NCBI GenBank assembly: GCA_009809945.1 | Contig: WTPW01001004.1 | Span: forward strand, 157,091 to 221,090 | DNA: 64,000 bases | From: Gigaspora margarita | Taxonomy: Eukaryota > Glomeromycota > Glomeromycetes > Diversisporales > Gigasporaceae | Direction of reading: 5' to 3' | In this document: piece after piece, positions 22,971 to 33,520 of the stretch | Numbering within the stretch: position 1 is the first letter of the stretch | How the letters are laid out: every line of letters begins with the position of its first letter | The notes under the pieces: generated by a model | Databases searched by the model: none | What the model was told of the DNA's origin: nothing | What the model saw: only the letters and a program-made list of their open reading frames with translations | Translations under genes and position numbers: made by a program

Positions 22971-23757
22971 CTCAACCTTGCTTATATTTTATGTTTGTTG
23001 ATTTTGTTTTAGAATTTTCAGATCCTAATAAAATTTTGCAAAAGTACCATTAATGATATTATTATATACTACAGAAAGACTAGGGAAACTGTAATAAGTA
23101 GATGTAATATAAACCACTGACCAGCCTAAATTTGATTGTTTTTAATATAATTTAACATAAAAATCAATTAAGTTGATTTTTAAAAAATTTGCTTACTACA
23201 TTAGCTAAGTCAATAAAAATTGGCTAACACAAATTGACTACAAATACTAGTTCTAGATTATGCTAACTAGAGTATTGCTGATTGGGAAATGACTTCTTTG
23301 CATTATCTTTGTATTACATGAAAATGTTTGAAATAGCAATCAAATAATTTATTTCATTTTCGTTTGCTACATTACTAGGTCAGAAATATATATGTATTAC
23401 TAGCTAGAGATACTAAGAAACACCTATTTTATAATTGAATAATTTTACTATACCAAGTGCATTGTTGAATTTTATTGATTAATTAAAATTTTTTTAAATC
23501 AATCATCAATTGATAATTTTTTTGTTACTTAACTAAAAAACATGTTATTATACTTTCAATATATTTTATTTTAGACTTATTCTTGAAAAATCTGAATTAC
23601 AATGTACTATATATAATTAATTTTTTTAGAATTTTAGTTTATTTTATAAAATTGTAGTATTTTTTAAACTTTTATTGTTTGTTGTAACATATAAAATACT
23701 ATTAAAATATTACTATATATATTAATTTCTACTACTAGTCATATAACCAATTTTTTA
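22971..23757. other. AT-rich intergenic DNA
   Basis: No ORF or element ends recognised. It forms the left flank of the LTR retrotransposon insertion. Confidence 0.5.
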
Positions 23758-23761
23758 ATAC

Positions 23762-24280
23762 TGTTATAGAATAGGTCACTGAATTCAAATCGCTAGAAGA
23801 TTCTAAGTGTTCCTATTTCTTTATAGTTTTATTGTTTTATTGTTTTATTGTTTTATCACTTTATTGGTTATTACTTTATTACTTTATTGAATTATAGTTT
23901 TATAGTTTTATTGTTTTTATAGTTTTATTACTTTGCTTTATTGTTTTATTGTTTTATTACTTTATCGTTTTATTACTTTTCAAAAGATATATAAACCCTA
24001 GTTTTCTACCCTCCTGCACAATAGACTCAGATTTCCCTCTCCTCTCTCTAATGTTTAGGAATAGTTATCTATCTTGAATATTATCTCATAAATAAATAAA
24101 ATATATCTTTGCCCAATAAATACTCTCTTGCCCTTTGATAAATAAATATATACTAAACTGCTCTAGTGAAGTAACATTCCACTTGCACACCGCTTCATAT
24201 CTTCTCTGACCCTTACAAGATCCCTGTTGCCGTGTGTTGTGTTGCAAGTACTATATTGAAGGCAATAGTCGCTTGTAACA
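23762..24280 (+). repeat. 5' LTR, 519 bp
   Basis: Begins TGTTATAGAATAGG and ends GCTTGTAACA. It differs from the 3' LTR at about 11 bases plus one single-base indel. The U3 part has a low-complexity TTTATTGTTTTATTG tract. GATATATAAA at 23986-23995 is a likely TATA box and AATAAATAAA at 24091-24100 a likely poly(A) signal. Confidence 0.95.
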
Positions 24281-24283
24281 TTT

Positions 24284-24301
24284 TGGTGCCTTCTGGCAGA
24301 A
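24284..24301 (+). other. Candidate tRNA primer binding site
   Basis: TGGTGCCTTCTGGCAGAA starts three bases after the LTR. The TGG start matches a tRNA CCA end, so a primer ending in GGCACCA is implied. I could not name the tRNA. Confidence 0.55.
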
Positions 24302-24406
24302 ATCATTAAAAATAGCCAGAACTCTTAGGACCTTTCCCTCTTCTCTCTGCAAGGATATTTCTCTCGCCTCTTTTCTTCTTTTATTAAGGTTATTATTTTT
24401 GGTTTA

Positions 24407-24546
24407 CCTGTCAAATTGAAAAAGATTCATTCAGAAGGGCATACTTGAAGCTTCTTGCTTTTGTAGCACTGGTATTTTCCTGTCGAAATGAAAAAGATTC
24501 GTTCAGAAGGGCATACTTGAAGCCTATGCTTTTGTAGCACTTTTAT
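24407..24546 (+). repeat. Tandem 72-bp repeat in the retroelement leader
   Basis: Two copies share GATTC(A/G)TTCAGAAGGGCA followed by TACTTGAAGC and TTTTGTAGCAC. They lie between primer site and gag start, where packaging signals often sit; that role is inference. Confidence 0.75.
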
Positions 24547-24697
24547 TGTTTAGTTATTTGTTGTTAGTTATTTTCTTTTAGACCCAGTTTGTAATTTTCC
24601 TACCTTTTCTTAGTATATTTTAGACCTCTTAGTTTCTAACCTTTTTCTCTTGTCCCTAAAGTTAAAACTTAAATTGCTTACCTCTTAAACCTTTTAT

Positions 24698-26964
24698 ATG
24701 AGTAGAGCTTATCAAATCCATTTAGCACAAATTGAAGCACACGAAGCTAGCCATCCAACTTCTCTTGCAACTGAAGTTCTACAAATTACCCATCCAGATT
24801 TATCTTGCTCTATTTGCTTCCCACCTACTATCTACCATCGACAATTTCGCACTTTTTGGACAGAATACCAATCTGCTTATTTTGCTAACCGATATACTCA
24901 ACAAACTATTAGAGCACACTTTGAACTTCGCCAACTTCGAATAGATTATAACACTGCCCAAGCTGCTGCTAGAGATATTGTTTTTAGCTGCAGATATAGT
25001 AATCCTAACCTAAACCCACTTGAAGTCATCTCTGCTCTTCTTCGCCAATATACTCACTTTACCCTTCTTCCTACCTTACCTCAAACCTTTGAAATTACTA
25101 CCTTTGATCTTTATATTGAAGGACCTATTCAAGCTACACCTCTTCTTCAAACTCATACTAAGAATCCTATTGAAAATTTTACTCTTAGCCCTGTCCTACA
25201 AGAAAACAACGAGCACCTTGAATTTAGTGTCTCATCTCGCCCATGATCTATACTTACTTTATCACCAGAAGATTTAGACGATCCAGAAAATTTTGCTGGA
25301 CCTTCTCAATCTCCTTCATTACTTCCTTATGACGAAGATACTACCCAAGTCCAATTTCCTCCTTACAACCCACTACCTTCTTCTCCACTTATCACTATCC
25401 ACCTTGATCAACTACTCTCTCGCCTTCAAACTCCTACTTCTAATCCAAATCAGGTCTACCAATTCTTTAGAAATTTAAATCCTCTTCCTCGAATTCTTCG
25501 AACTACTGCTGCTCCTGCTCTACCAGTTGTAAACAAACTTTACCAAACTAATCTAACCCCTAATACTACTCCTCTAAATACACCTCCTCTACACCATCAA
25601 CTACCTCATCTCTTTATTCCTCAACCTGCCCCTACTGACCACCAAATTATTAAAGTAATCCAAGTAACTCCTCCACAACCAGACATATTAAGAGAGCCTA
25701 ATCTCCCAACTCACCAAACTCCTAATACTACTCCTCTTGACCCACCCCCCCCTCGAGTTCAACATCAAATCTATTTACCTTGTATTGAAGTTATTGAACC
25801 TCAAATAGTTGGAGCTTACCCTAACCCAACTATTACTAACCCTGAAGCCTTAGAAGAAGTAAATTTAGAAGTAAATTTACCAGAACAAGAAGACCCCAAT
25901 GAAGAATTAATTGAATCAGAAGAAGAAACCTCAGAAAAAGAAGCATCTGAAAAAGAAGAAGACCTCAACGAAAGACTGATCGAAGACCCTAACCAAGAAG
26001 AATTAGCTGAAACCGAAGAAGAACATGAAGAACCTGACCAAGAAGAACTCAGATTTTCAGTTTCAGAATCAGACGCTACTGTAGAAGAACCAGAACCTGA
26101 AAGAATTATGGCTGAAGATGCTTTGAATGCTGCCGCTGAAGCTATGACTGCCCTTGCCAATGCTATAGGAAGAGGCAGTGAAAATTCCCTTCTCAAAATT
26201 GATTTCTATCGTGGTGATAGAACCCAAGATTCTGTAACCTGGCAGAAGAATTTGAACGTGCTGCCAAAGCTAACCATTGGAGCCCTGCTCGACAACTAGA
26301 ACTTGCTTGTGCTTATATGAAGGACAATGCTCAAGAATGGCTTACTAGTCTTGAGGCACCCCCAACTGCTTTTCATAATAATGATCATGGGAATCATGAT
26401 ATTGTTAGTTTTACCCACATTTTCAAAGAAAAATTTAGCACCACCAAACAAAAAGCCACTTGGCAAAAACAACTTTTTGAAATCAAACAAGGCACAGATA
26501 CTGTTAATACCTACATTAGCCGCTTTAAACACCTCAGAGAAAGAGTAAACCCAAGAGAAGTTTTTCCTGCTCCCATTATGATTCAATTCTTTATCCAAGG
26601 ATTACGCCCAGAATATGCTATGAATGTCCAAGCTGCTGAACCTGAAACTTTGGATGCTGCAATTGCTAAAGCATGCAAATAGAAAACCGGACGAATAATG
26701 ACCTCTGACCATAATGCAAATAATACTAACAAGGCTATAGAATGCCTTATAGAACAAATTGCTAAGCTTAGTATCAACCTTGCTGAACAACAAGCTGCTA
26801 CTACTCCTACTCCTGCCTATTACTCTGACCAAAATAAAGACCGACCCCAACAAGGAGCTACCAATGCCACTTGTTACTATTGTGGACAAAAAGGACATTT
26901 TATCCGAAATTGTAATGCCCATTTCCAAGATAACAAAAAGGACAACCAAGGATACCAATCCTGA
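24698..26964 (+). pseudogene. gag: gag (capsid and nucleocapsid), broken
   Basis: ATG 24698 opens a frame that continues, apart from TGA at 25244, to about 26243. There a one-base loss moves the gag frame by -1. It resumes through the retrotransposon capsid region (EFERAAKANHW, AYMKDNAQEWL, ISRFKHLRERV, about 26245-26680), a TAG at 26680, and a CCHC zinc knuckle CYYCGQKGHFIRNC (26872-26913), stopping at TGA 26962. The middle (25247-26100) is Pro/Thr-rich, then Glu-rich. Gag would assemble the RNA-packaging particle in the cytoplasm. The TGAs fit mutated CGA codons. Confidence 0.85.
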
Positions 26965-27246
26965 GGTCGAAGTAATAATTACTCTTCTAGAAATAACCAA
27001 TCCTATGACAGATCCAGATCTAGAAACCGAAGCCAATCCAGGGACCAAAACTATAATAATAACCGCTCTGGATATGACCGACCCCAAAGCTGAAGTCAAT
27101 CACGTGATAGATACAGAAATGACCAGAATTACTGATCCTCTGATCGATCCAGATCCAGGAATCGCTCTTCTACTCCTTACTTCCATAATGTATATACAAT
27201 CGAAACTGCAAATGATTATACTTATGAGCGGTTTGAAGCTTTTCTT
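26965..27246 (+). pseudogene. Arg/Ser-rich linker with two TGA stops
   Basis: The gag frame continues as an RS-rich stretch (SYDRSRSRNRSQSRDQNY) interrupted by TGA at 27091 and 27133. Arginine at both stops would suit the context, so these are probably CGA-to-TGA changes. Basic linkers of this kind bind RNA. Confidence 0.65.
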
Positions 27247-27666
27247 GTGAATGAATCTATATGTACCGATCTTGCTAGTTACTTGACTCAAGAATCCAAA
27301 GCCACTCAGATCCAGACCCCAACCTATACCACTCCTGTTAAATGTAATATCAAACTACAAGGAAAACCCTATCATGCCATTATTGATAGTGGAGCTACCA
27401 TTAGCATGATCTCTCACCAAGTTGTAAAAGAACTTGGATTGAAAATTGAAGCCCCTTCTACCAGCCTTATTGTCTCTGCTGCTGGATCCTCTGTTCACCC
27501 TCTTGGAATTATTAAAAATCTTCCAATTGAGATTGAAGGAACCACTATTCCTCTTGATGTAGAAGTTATAAATGCCACCTCTTATTCATTACTTTTAGGT
27601 AATGACTGGTCGCAAAAAGTAGATGCAAGCTATAATTTGAAAAATAAAGCTTATACTCTTCGATAG
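27247..27666 (+). CDS. Retroelement aspartyl protease domain
   Basis: The segment has the catalytic motif IDSGATISMIS (DSGA codons at 27385-27396) and a downstream LLLGNDW that fits the hydrophobic flap/C-terminal part of retropepsins. It lies in frame with gag. The enzyme would cut the Gag-Pol polyprotein as a dimer. The frame ends at TAG 27664 but the same frame reads on downstream, so this is an internal domain and ATG 27247 is not a true start. Confidence 0.85.
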   Translation: MNESICTDLASYLTQESKATQIQTPTYTTPVKCNIKLQGKPYHAIIDSGATISMISHQVVKELGLKIEAPSTSLIVSAAGSSVHPLGIIKNLPIEIEGTTIPLDVEVINATSYSLLLGNDWSQKVDASYNLKNKAYTLR

Positions 27667-29307
27667 AACAAGAAAAAGGTTCATGTACCTACTACATATG
27701 AAAATAACCAACCCTTACCTACCCAACCTACTCTTACTGATAAAAAGGATTTAGAAAAATTTGAACAAGAGTATCTTAGTCCAAAAGAAGCCTATATTGC
27801 AGATACAGAACCAAATACCTGGACCACTATTACTCGCAGACCCAGACCCAGTGCATCCTTCTCTAACCAAAAATGTGGATGATGCTACTCCTACAATCAT
27901 CTATATGCTGACTGCCCCAATAATGAGTGTTACCGATGTCATCGCTATGGACACCTTGCTGCTCATTGCCCTAGACAGGCCCCTAAACACAATATCTGTA
28001 AAACCTGTTCTCAACCAGGACATTTATATAAGGACTGCCCAGAAAACCGCTGCTATCAATGTGGACAATATGGACATATCGGAGCCATCTGTCCTCAAAT
28101 GACCCAGAAATTAGAAAATCAAAGATTTGAATATGGTTGTGACCCCCAGGCGGTAAATGCTCAACACCTATCTCATTATACTCGACTACGAACCAACCAC
28201 TGCTATAAATGTAAGGTACCCAAGAAACCAGAAGAGATTAGACCCTTGGACCAAACAATGGTATGCAATAGATATTGGATTGACTTTTACCATGCTTTGG
28301 ACCATGACCACTCCCGAAGCATTGAATTCTTCACCAATGGTGAAGGCAGAGGAACCTTAACCGAATGCAAACACTGTAAAGAACAAGGAATTAGATCCAA
28401 GATGATTAAACTCAATTCTAGTCAGGAAGATGTTCGATTTTGTGACCTTGAACACCTCTATGCTTATAAGGCTGCCCGGGATGTTGAATCTAATTCTAAT
28501 TACAACCTTTGGACCTGAGTACGTCATTATACAGAATCTTCTAGGAATGCCGGACACAGCTACGACCTCAATCAAAGTCAAATATTCCGTTTAGCCCAGA
28601 TCCAGATTGGTGAAAGCAATGAAGACCTTGCCCATGCTCTTGAACCTCAATATGATGATCAATCTAATCAACGGTATACCTATGATGAGGTAAATGTCAT
28701 CATGAGAGCCATCCATGTAGAATTGACAGAAACAGAAGAACAAACTTTACAAAGAATTCTTACTGAATCCTTTGATATGAGTCATCCTAACTTTGATAGA
28801 AGAAAAGCCATGGAAAACTTGCAAAGAAACTTTGAAGGAACTGCAGGCCTTTGTGAATCCTGTATCATGGTCAAAACAAATGATGAACTTCGACAACATG
28901 AAAATTTGTGCAAGGAATGCTATGAAGAAGCTCACCCTCTCCCAGATCCAGAAACAGAAATTCTTCCTCCACCTACCCTCTCTATACAGAGGCACTCGAA
29001 CCCAATGAATCTACTACACTTCCTGAACTAGAGGCAACTATTGTTGCACCCATCAAAACTGCCTCGCCTGTTCTAAAATCAAGCTGAACTGATTCAACTC
29101 TTGCAGGAACAGATTCGACAACAAGCTCAAATTATTACTCTTCTTCAAGAACAAGCCAAAACATTTGAACACCAGGAACAGACTATCAAGACTCTACAGG
29201 ACCATGTTCATTATTTTGAAAACTTTCATCATCGATTAAGGGACTTGTATACCGAGTCTACTGTCCCTATACCCAAGTGTAGCAACCAGGGTACTCAAAA
29301 TTTTTGA
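27667..29307 (+). pseudogene. Extra module: four zinc knuckles, Cys-rich domain, coiled coil
   Basis: In the protease frame four CX2CX4HX4C knuckles follow in tandem at 27874-27915, 27928-27969, 27997-28038 and 28051-28092 (for example CYRCHRYGHLAAHC). A Cys/His-rich segment (CYKC, ECKHC, FCDLEH, CESC; about 28200-28930) and a Gln-rich coiled coil (LLQEQIRQQAQIITLLQEQ; 29080-29250) come next. TGA at 27880 and 28516 interrupt it, and two compensating frameshifts bracket 28983-29079. Such a module between protease and RT is not part of the usual Ty3/gypsy plan. Nucleic-acid binding is likely; the exact role is unknown. Confidence 0.75.
29298..29307 (+). promoter_or_regulatory. Candidate -1 ribosomal frameshift site
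   Basis: A AAT TTT in the upstream frame fits the X XXY YYZ slippery consensus and is followed directly by the TGA stop (29305-29307). Slipping back one base enters exactly the reverse-transcriptase frame at 29304. A downstream pseudoknot was not evaluated. Confidence 0.55.
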
Positions 29308-30830
29308 GTTATCCTAAGCATGATCAAAAACTACTCGAAGATACAGACAATTGTAGACCCAGACACATTCAAGAAATATATATGACTCAGGAAATTAACC
29401 CAAAAGTAGGACCTCTTACTACTAGTCAAGGAGCCCAATTTCGACAATTGCTTCTTGAATTTGTAGAACTTTTTGCAAAAGATATGACCCAACTAGGTAG
29501 AACTGACCTAGTTGCTCACCACATATTCACAGATGATGGACCCTCCATTAGCTCACGACCCTATATGGTACCCCTCACTGAACAAACATTCATAAATGAA
29601 GAAGTACAATGGATGTTAGAAAATAAATTGATTAGAGAGTTCTCTAGTCCTTGGGCCTCTTTTGTTGTACTTGTAAACAAGAAAAATGAAAAGAAAAGAT
29701 TTTGTGTAGATTACCAGAAGCTTAATAGTGTTACCAAGAAAGACCAATACCCCCTACCTAGAATTGATGAAATGCTCGACTCCCTTGCCGGAGCCACTTA
29801 CTTTTCCACTTTAGATCTTATGAGTGGATATTGGCAAGTAAAAGTACACCCAGAAGATAGAGAGAAAACTGCTTTTATAACCAGATATGGAACCTATGAA
29901 TTCAACATCATGCCTTTTGGATTGTGTAATGCCCCTGCTACCTTTCAACGCCTCATGAATCAGGTTTATAAAGGTATAGCCTACAAGTATGTTGTAGTAT
30001 ACCTAGATGATACCAATGTCTTCTCTCAAACATTTGATGATCATATTAAACATCTACGAGAAGTCTTTACTAGAATTAGGAAAGCTGGATTAAAGTTGAA
30101 TATAGAAAAATGTAATTTTTGGATGAAACGATTATCTTTTTTAGGACATATCATAGAAGAAAAAGGAATCTCCCCAGACCCAGACAAGATAATTGCTGTA
30201 CAAAACATCCAACCTCCCCAAAATATAACCCAACTACGATCTTTCTTGGGACTTGCTAGATACTATAGACGATTCATCAAACATTTCTCTTCCATTGCTC
30301 ATCCTCTTAACCAGTTACTGCATAAGGACAATGCCTATGAATGGAATATGAAATGTCAAAAGGCTTTTGATGAATTAAAGCATCGATTGACTACTGCCCC
30401 TATCCTCGTCTACCCAGACTATAGAAAAGAATTCATTCTTGCTACAGATGCATCCTATGAAGGATTTGGAGCCACCTTAAGCCAACTTTCCGATGATAAA
30501 AAGGAACACCCTATCGCCTATGCTAGTAAAAGTTTGAAAAAGGAAGAAGTGAATTATGGAGCCACTGAACTAGAATGTGCTGCTATTGTATGGGCCATTG
30601 AACATTTCTATAAATATTTTGGCACAAGTCACTTTACCTTAGTTACAGATCACTCTGCTCTTAAATGGTTGAAGTCATCCCAACCTAAAGGACATTTAGG
30701 TCGTTGGATTATGAAACTCCAACCCTATCATTTTACTATTATACACAAACCTGGAAGAATCCATTCGAATGTTGATGCTCTTTCTCGTCTACTGACCCAA
30801 ACACACCCTCACTCTATTGATCCCACATGA
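29304..30830 (+). CDS. pol: Reverse transcriptase and RNase H (pol)
   Basis: A 508-codon uninterrupted frame with no ATG at its start, so it is probably reached by -1 frameshift from upstream. RT carries STLDLMSGYWQV (catalytic Asp at codon about 171), MPFGLCNAPATFQRLMN and the YLDD active site (30000-30011, codons 233-236). RNase H follows with ATDAS (Asp about 382), TELECAA (Glu about 424) and VTDHSAL. It ends with NVDALSR, the usual RNase H/integrase junction. It would copy the element RNA to DNA in the particle. This is the best-preserved part of the element. Confidence 0.93.
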   Translation: MSYPKHDQKLLEDTDNCRPRHIQEIYMTQEINPKVGPLTTSQGAQFRQLLLEFVELFAKDMTQLGRTDLVAHHIFTDDGPSISSRPYMVPLTEQTFINEEVQWMLENKLIREFSSPWASFVVLVNKKNEKKRFCVDYQKLNSVTKKDQYPLPRIDEMLDSLAGATYFSTLDLMSGYWQVKVHPEDREKTAFITRYGTYEFNIMPFGLCNAPATFQRLMNQVYKGIAYKYVVVYLDDTNVFSQTFDDHIKHLREVFTRIRKAGLKLNIEKCNFWMKRLSFLGHIIEEKGISPDPDKIIAVQNIQPPQNITQLRSFLGLARYYRRFIKHFSSIAHPLNQLLHKDNAYEWNMKCQKAFDELKHRLTTAPILVYPDYRKEFILATDASYEGFGATLSQLSDDKKEHPIAYASKSLKKEEVNYGATELECAAIVWAIEHFYKYFGTSHFTLVTDHSALKWLKSSQPKGHLGRWIMKLQPYHFTIIHKPGRIHSNVDALSRLLTQTHPHSIDPT

Positions 30831-32112
30831 ATCTAGACCAATATCAAAACCTACTAGAGTATTTAGAATCAGACACTCTCTTCCCTGACTTAACGGACAA
30901 TGAAAAAAGGACAATTATTAACCAATCTAGACGATATGAAGTGAAAAATAAATTATTATACAAAAAGAATAGAAAAGATCCAGACAAACCTATTAGAGTA
31001 ATTAAATGGACTGAAGTTGAACCAATAATGTACATGATGCATAGTCACCCTACTGCTGGACATTTAGGAACAGAAGCTATGTATTATAAGATATCTGAAT
31101 GATATTATTGGAACCAAATGTATAGAGATGTTCAGAACTATGTTCGCTCTTGTAAGATATGCCAGAAACGAGGCAAAAGTAAAAGAAAAGAACCTCTCCA
31201 CCCTATCCAAGTTGGAAGAGCCTTTGAGCGTGTAGGAATAGATTTAGTTGGACCTCTCCCTATAACTCCTCGAAATAATCACTATATTATTGTTGCTACC
31301 AATTACCTTACCCACTGGCCAGAAGCTAAAGCTGTACCAGATGCAGGCGCAGAAACCTTAGCCAAGTTTATTTTTGAAGAAATTGTTTGTAGACATGGAG
31401 TACCTAAGATGATACTCTCAGATAATGGGAAGAATTTTGTTAGTGAAATTGTGAGGATACTATGTGAAAAGTTCTTGATAAAACATATATTTTCTTCACC
31501 TTACTACCCACAAACCAATGGAATGGTTGAGAGATTAAATAGAACCCTTTGTAACTCTCTTGCAAAAGTTACAGAAAAAGACACAGAATGGGATACACAT
31601 GACCTGCTGTTCTATTTGCATACAGAACCAAACGACATGCCACAACAGGATATACCCCTTTTCATTTGGTATATGGTCGACAAGCTATTTTACCAATTGA
31701 AACTGTTATCCCTATAGACCCAGGTGAACTAGATGATGAAGTCTCTCTAGAAGATAGTATTCTCCAAAGAGCATTTGAATTAATTGAAGAATTACTCTAT
31801 CACCATAGTAATGCCAGAGAAAATACAATTAAGTCTCAAAAGAAACAGAAGGTTAGATTTTATAGCAAGATACAGAAAGAAGAATTTGAAATTGGTGATA
31901 AAGTTTGGGTACAAAGAAAGGACATTGAAGCCTCTAGATCTGCAAAATTTGAAGAGAAAAGAATAGGACCATTTATTGTTAAGGAAAAATTAAATAATGG
32001 CGCCTATAAACTGTGTACAATAGATGGAAAAACATTAAAGCAGTACTACAATAGTGATCATCTTGTTAAGTACTACGAGAAACAGAATTGGCAACCAATG
32101 ATTGTCATTTAG
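30827..32112 (+). pseudogene. Integrase, broken by one TGA and one frameshift
   Basis: It opens at an ATG overlapping the RT stop (ATGA). The zinc-binding N-terminus has MHSHPTAGHLG and CKIC (31151-31162). The catalytic core shows D,D(35)E: Asp 31241 (GIDLVGP), Asp 31421 (LSDNGKNF), Glu 31529 (MVERLNRT). A TGA at 31100 precedes YYWNQM where family members have Arg, and a one-base loss near 31600 moves the frame by -1. From there FAYRT...YTPFHLVYGRQ and a C-terminal GPF domain (IGPFIVKEKLNNGAYKL) follow to TAG 32110. It would insert the cDNA into chromosomes; this copy is inactive. Confidence 0.88.
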
Positions 32113-32651
32113 AATTTCCGGAGTGAAATTCTTAAAACAGATGAAAACACAGCCAGGCCCCTTAATTTACAATGTACAACAAACAATTTTTTTTAAGCCA
32201 CCCCACCTTTGGTTAAAATTAGAAATAGAAGTAATATAAAGGAATTGGATTTTAGATTCATGGAATGTTCGCCACTAAGTAAAGTCAGTCAATATTGCTC
32301 CGTTTGAGCTGAATTTTGACTGTATATCCATCGGGATATTGCGCATTTTTTCTACTAAGCTTATCTTAATACGAAAACGCTATAGGAACTCGCAAATCGA
32401 CTTGACGGCATTTTTGATCGGCAAGAAAATATTTGGACATGTGACCTATGTTATGAATTTTTGATCACATGATGAATGTTGCGAGCATAATAGATATTGC
32501 AAAACAATTGTGTAGTTTTATTATTATTTCTTTTGAATGTACAACAATATATATTTTTTTAAACATAGCCCCTTTACCTCAACAACACAATTTCTAAAAC
32601 TACTCCTCACTTTCTCTCTTTTCTGCAGAGAACAAAACTTTAAATCTTAAA
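32113..32651 (+). other. Spacer between integrase and third ORF
   Basis: No long ORF. The segment has more CpG than its surroundings (for example 32380-32420). It could hold a promoter or splice signals for the third ORF; none is identified. Confidence 0.4.
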
Positions 32652-33508
32652 ATGGAAACTCCTATTATTAACCCCCAGACTTTTAAAGCACTTATAGAAT
32701 TAGTTAAATGTTAGAACCTAGAATCTGTTGCATATAATACTAGTCTCATTATAAATGGACATAGAGCTGTAATAATGAATGGAATAGAAATTTTGTCCTC
32801 TATGGAAATCCCATTAGAAGATACAGACCATAATGAAAATAATGCTACTATACTTCTTTCCTAGAATTAGAAACTGCCTACTCTTCAAATCCAAGTGAAA
32901 TTTCCCCTACAGACCCAAAAGAAACCACAATCTTTGAGAATAATGATATTGAATAGAATATAGGAAATGAAGAAATCCTAGGAAATCCAGAAGTACTTCC
33001 AGATCCTCCCACTACTGAAAATAGTGAAACAACTCTAGAAACAGATGACCTGACAAGAGAACAAAGTACTATTATAACCAGAATTCTCAAGGATCTGACA
33101 GATAAAAAATTGAATACTCCTTTTTGAGCAAATCCTCTCTTAACTTTTTCTTGGAAGGATAAAGTTAATAAAATAATCCACTAACTAAACTGAGAAATTT
33201 GAGGAAGTCAAAGAGAAAAACAAGTCCGCACACTTGAAGCTTTTTATTATTTAGGAACTATTTTGAATGAGTTTCAAAATAATTCTAAAGTTTCTAAAGA
33301 GATTAGACAACTCTTAAAGAACTCTTTGGGAACGTATAAAATGTATAATTTCTGGAAAGGAGCCAACCGAATACATCAAGTCCTCCAACCTCAAGAACTA
33401 TCCCGATTGTACCAGACACAGTTTATTACCTTAAGTAATATGAACAGACTTTCTACTGAAAATTTTGATAGGTTAANAGAATTGGGAACTAACGGAGTCA
33501 GTTCTTAA
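32652..33508 (+). pseudogene. Third ORF of the retrotransposon, decayed
   Basis: From ATG 32652 one frame reads METPIINPQTFKALIELVK, TAG 32712, then shifts near 32861 into a frame reading to TAA 33508. In that frame there are stops at 32954, 33125, 33182, 33191 and 33200. The C-terminal 80 codons are open (EIRQLLKNSLGTYKMYNFWKG). No membrane segments are seen, so it does not look like an envelope protein. It occupies the position of accessory or env genes in other Ty3/gypsy elements. One ambiguous base (n) lies at 33477. Confidence 0.6.
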
Positions 33509-33520
33509 AGTGGAAGGAAA
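33507..33520 (+). other. Polypurine tract
   Basis: AAAGTGGAAGGAAA (one non-purine) lies directly before the 3' LTR and would prime plus-strand DNA synthesis. Confidence 0.8.

Noticed and set aside
25816-27099. Minus-strand ORFs of 100-165 codons across gag
   Set aside because: Ser/Ile/Val-rich antisense of Glu- and Arg/Ser-rich coding sequence; shadows.
29029-29031. TAG stop at the end of the Cys-rich module
   Set aside because: It is in the frame abandoned after an indel near 28980; the acidic adjacent frame reads through here, so it is not a further nonsense mutation.
24698-31102. Alternative genetic code (UGA read as an amino acid)
   Set aside because: The TGAs are restricted to the retroelement and coexist with frameshifts and TAG stops, and the Sel1 gene ends in TGA at the natural end of its repeats; mutation of CGA is simpler.
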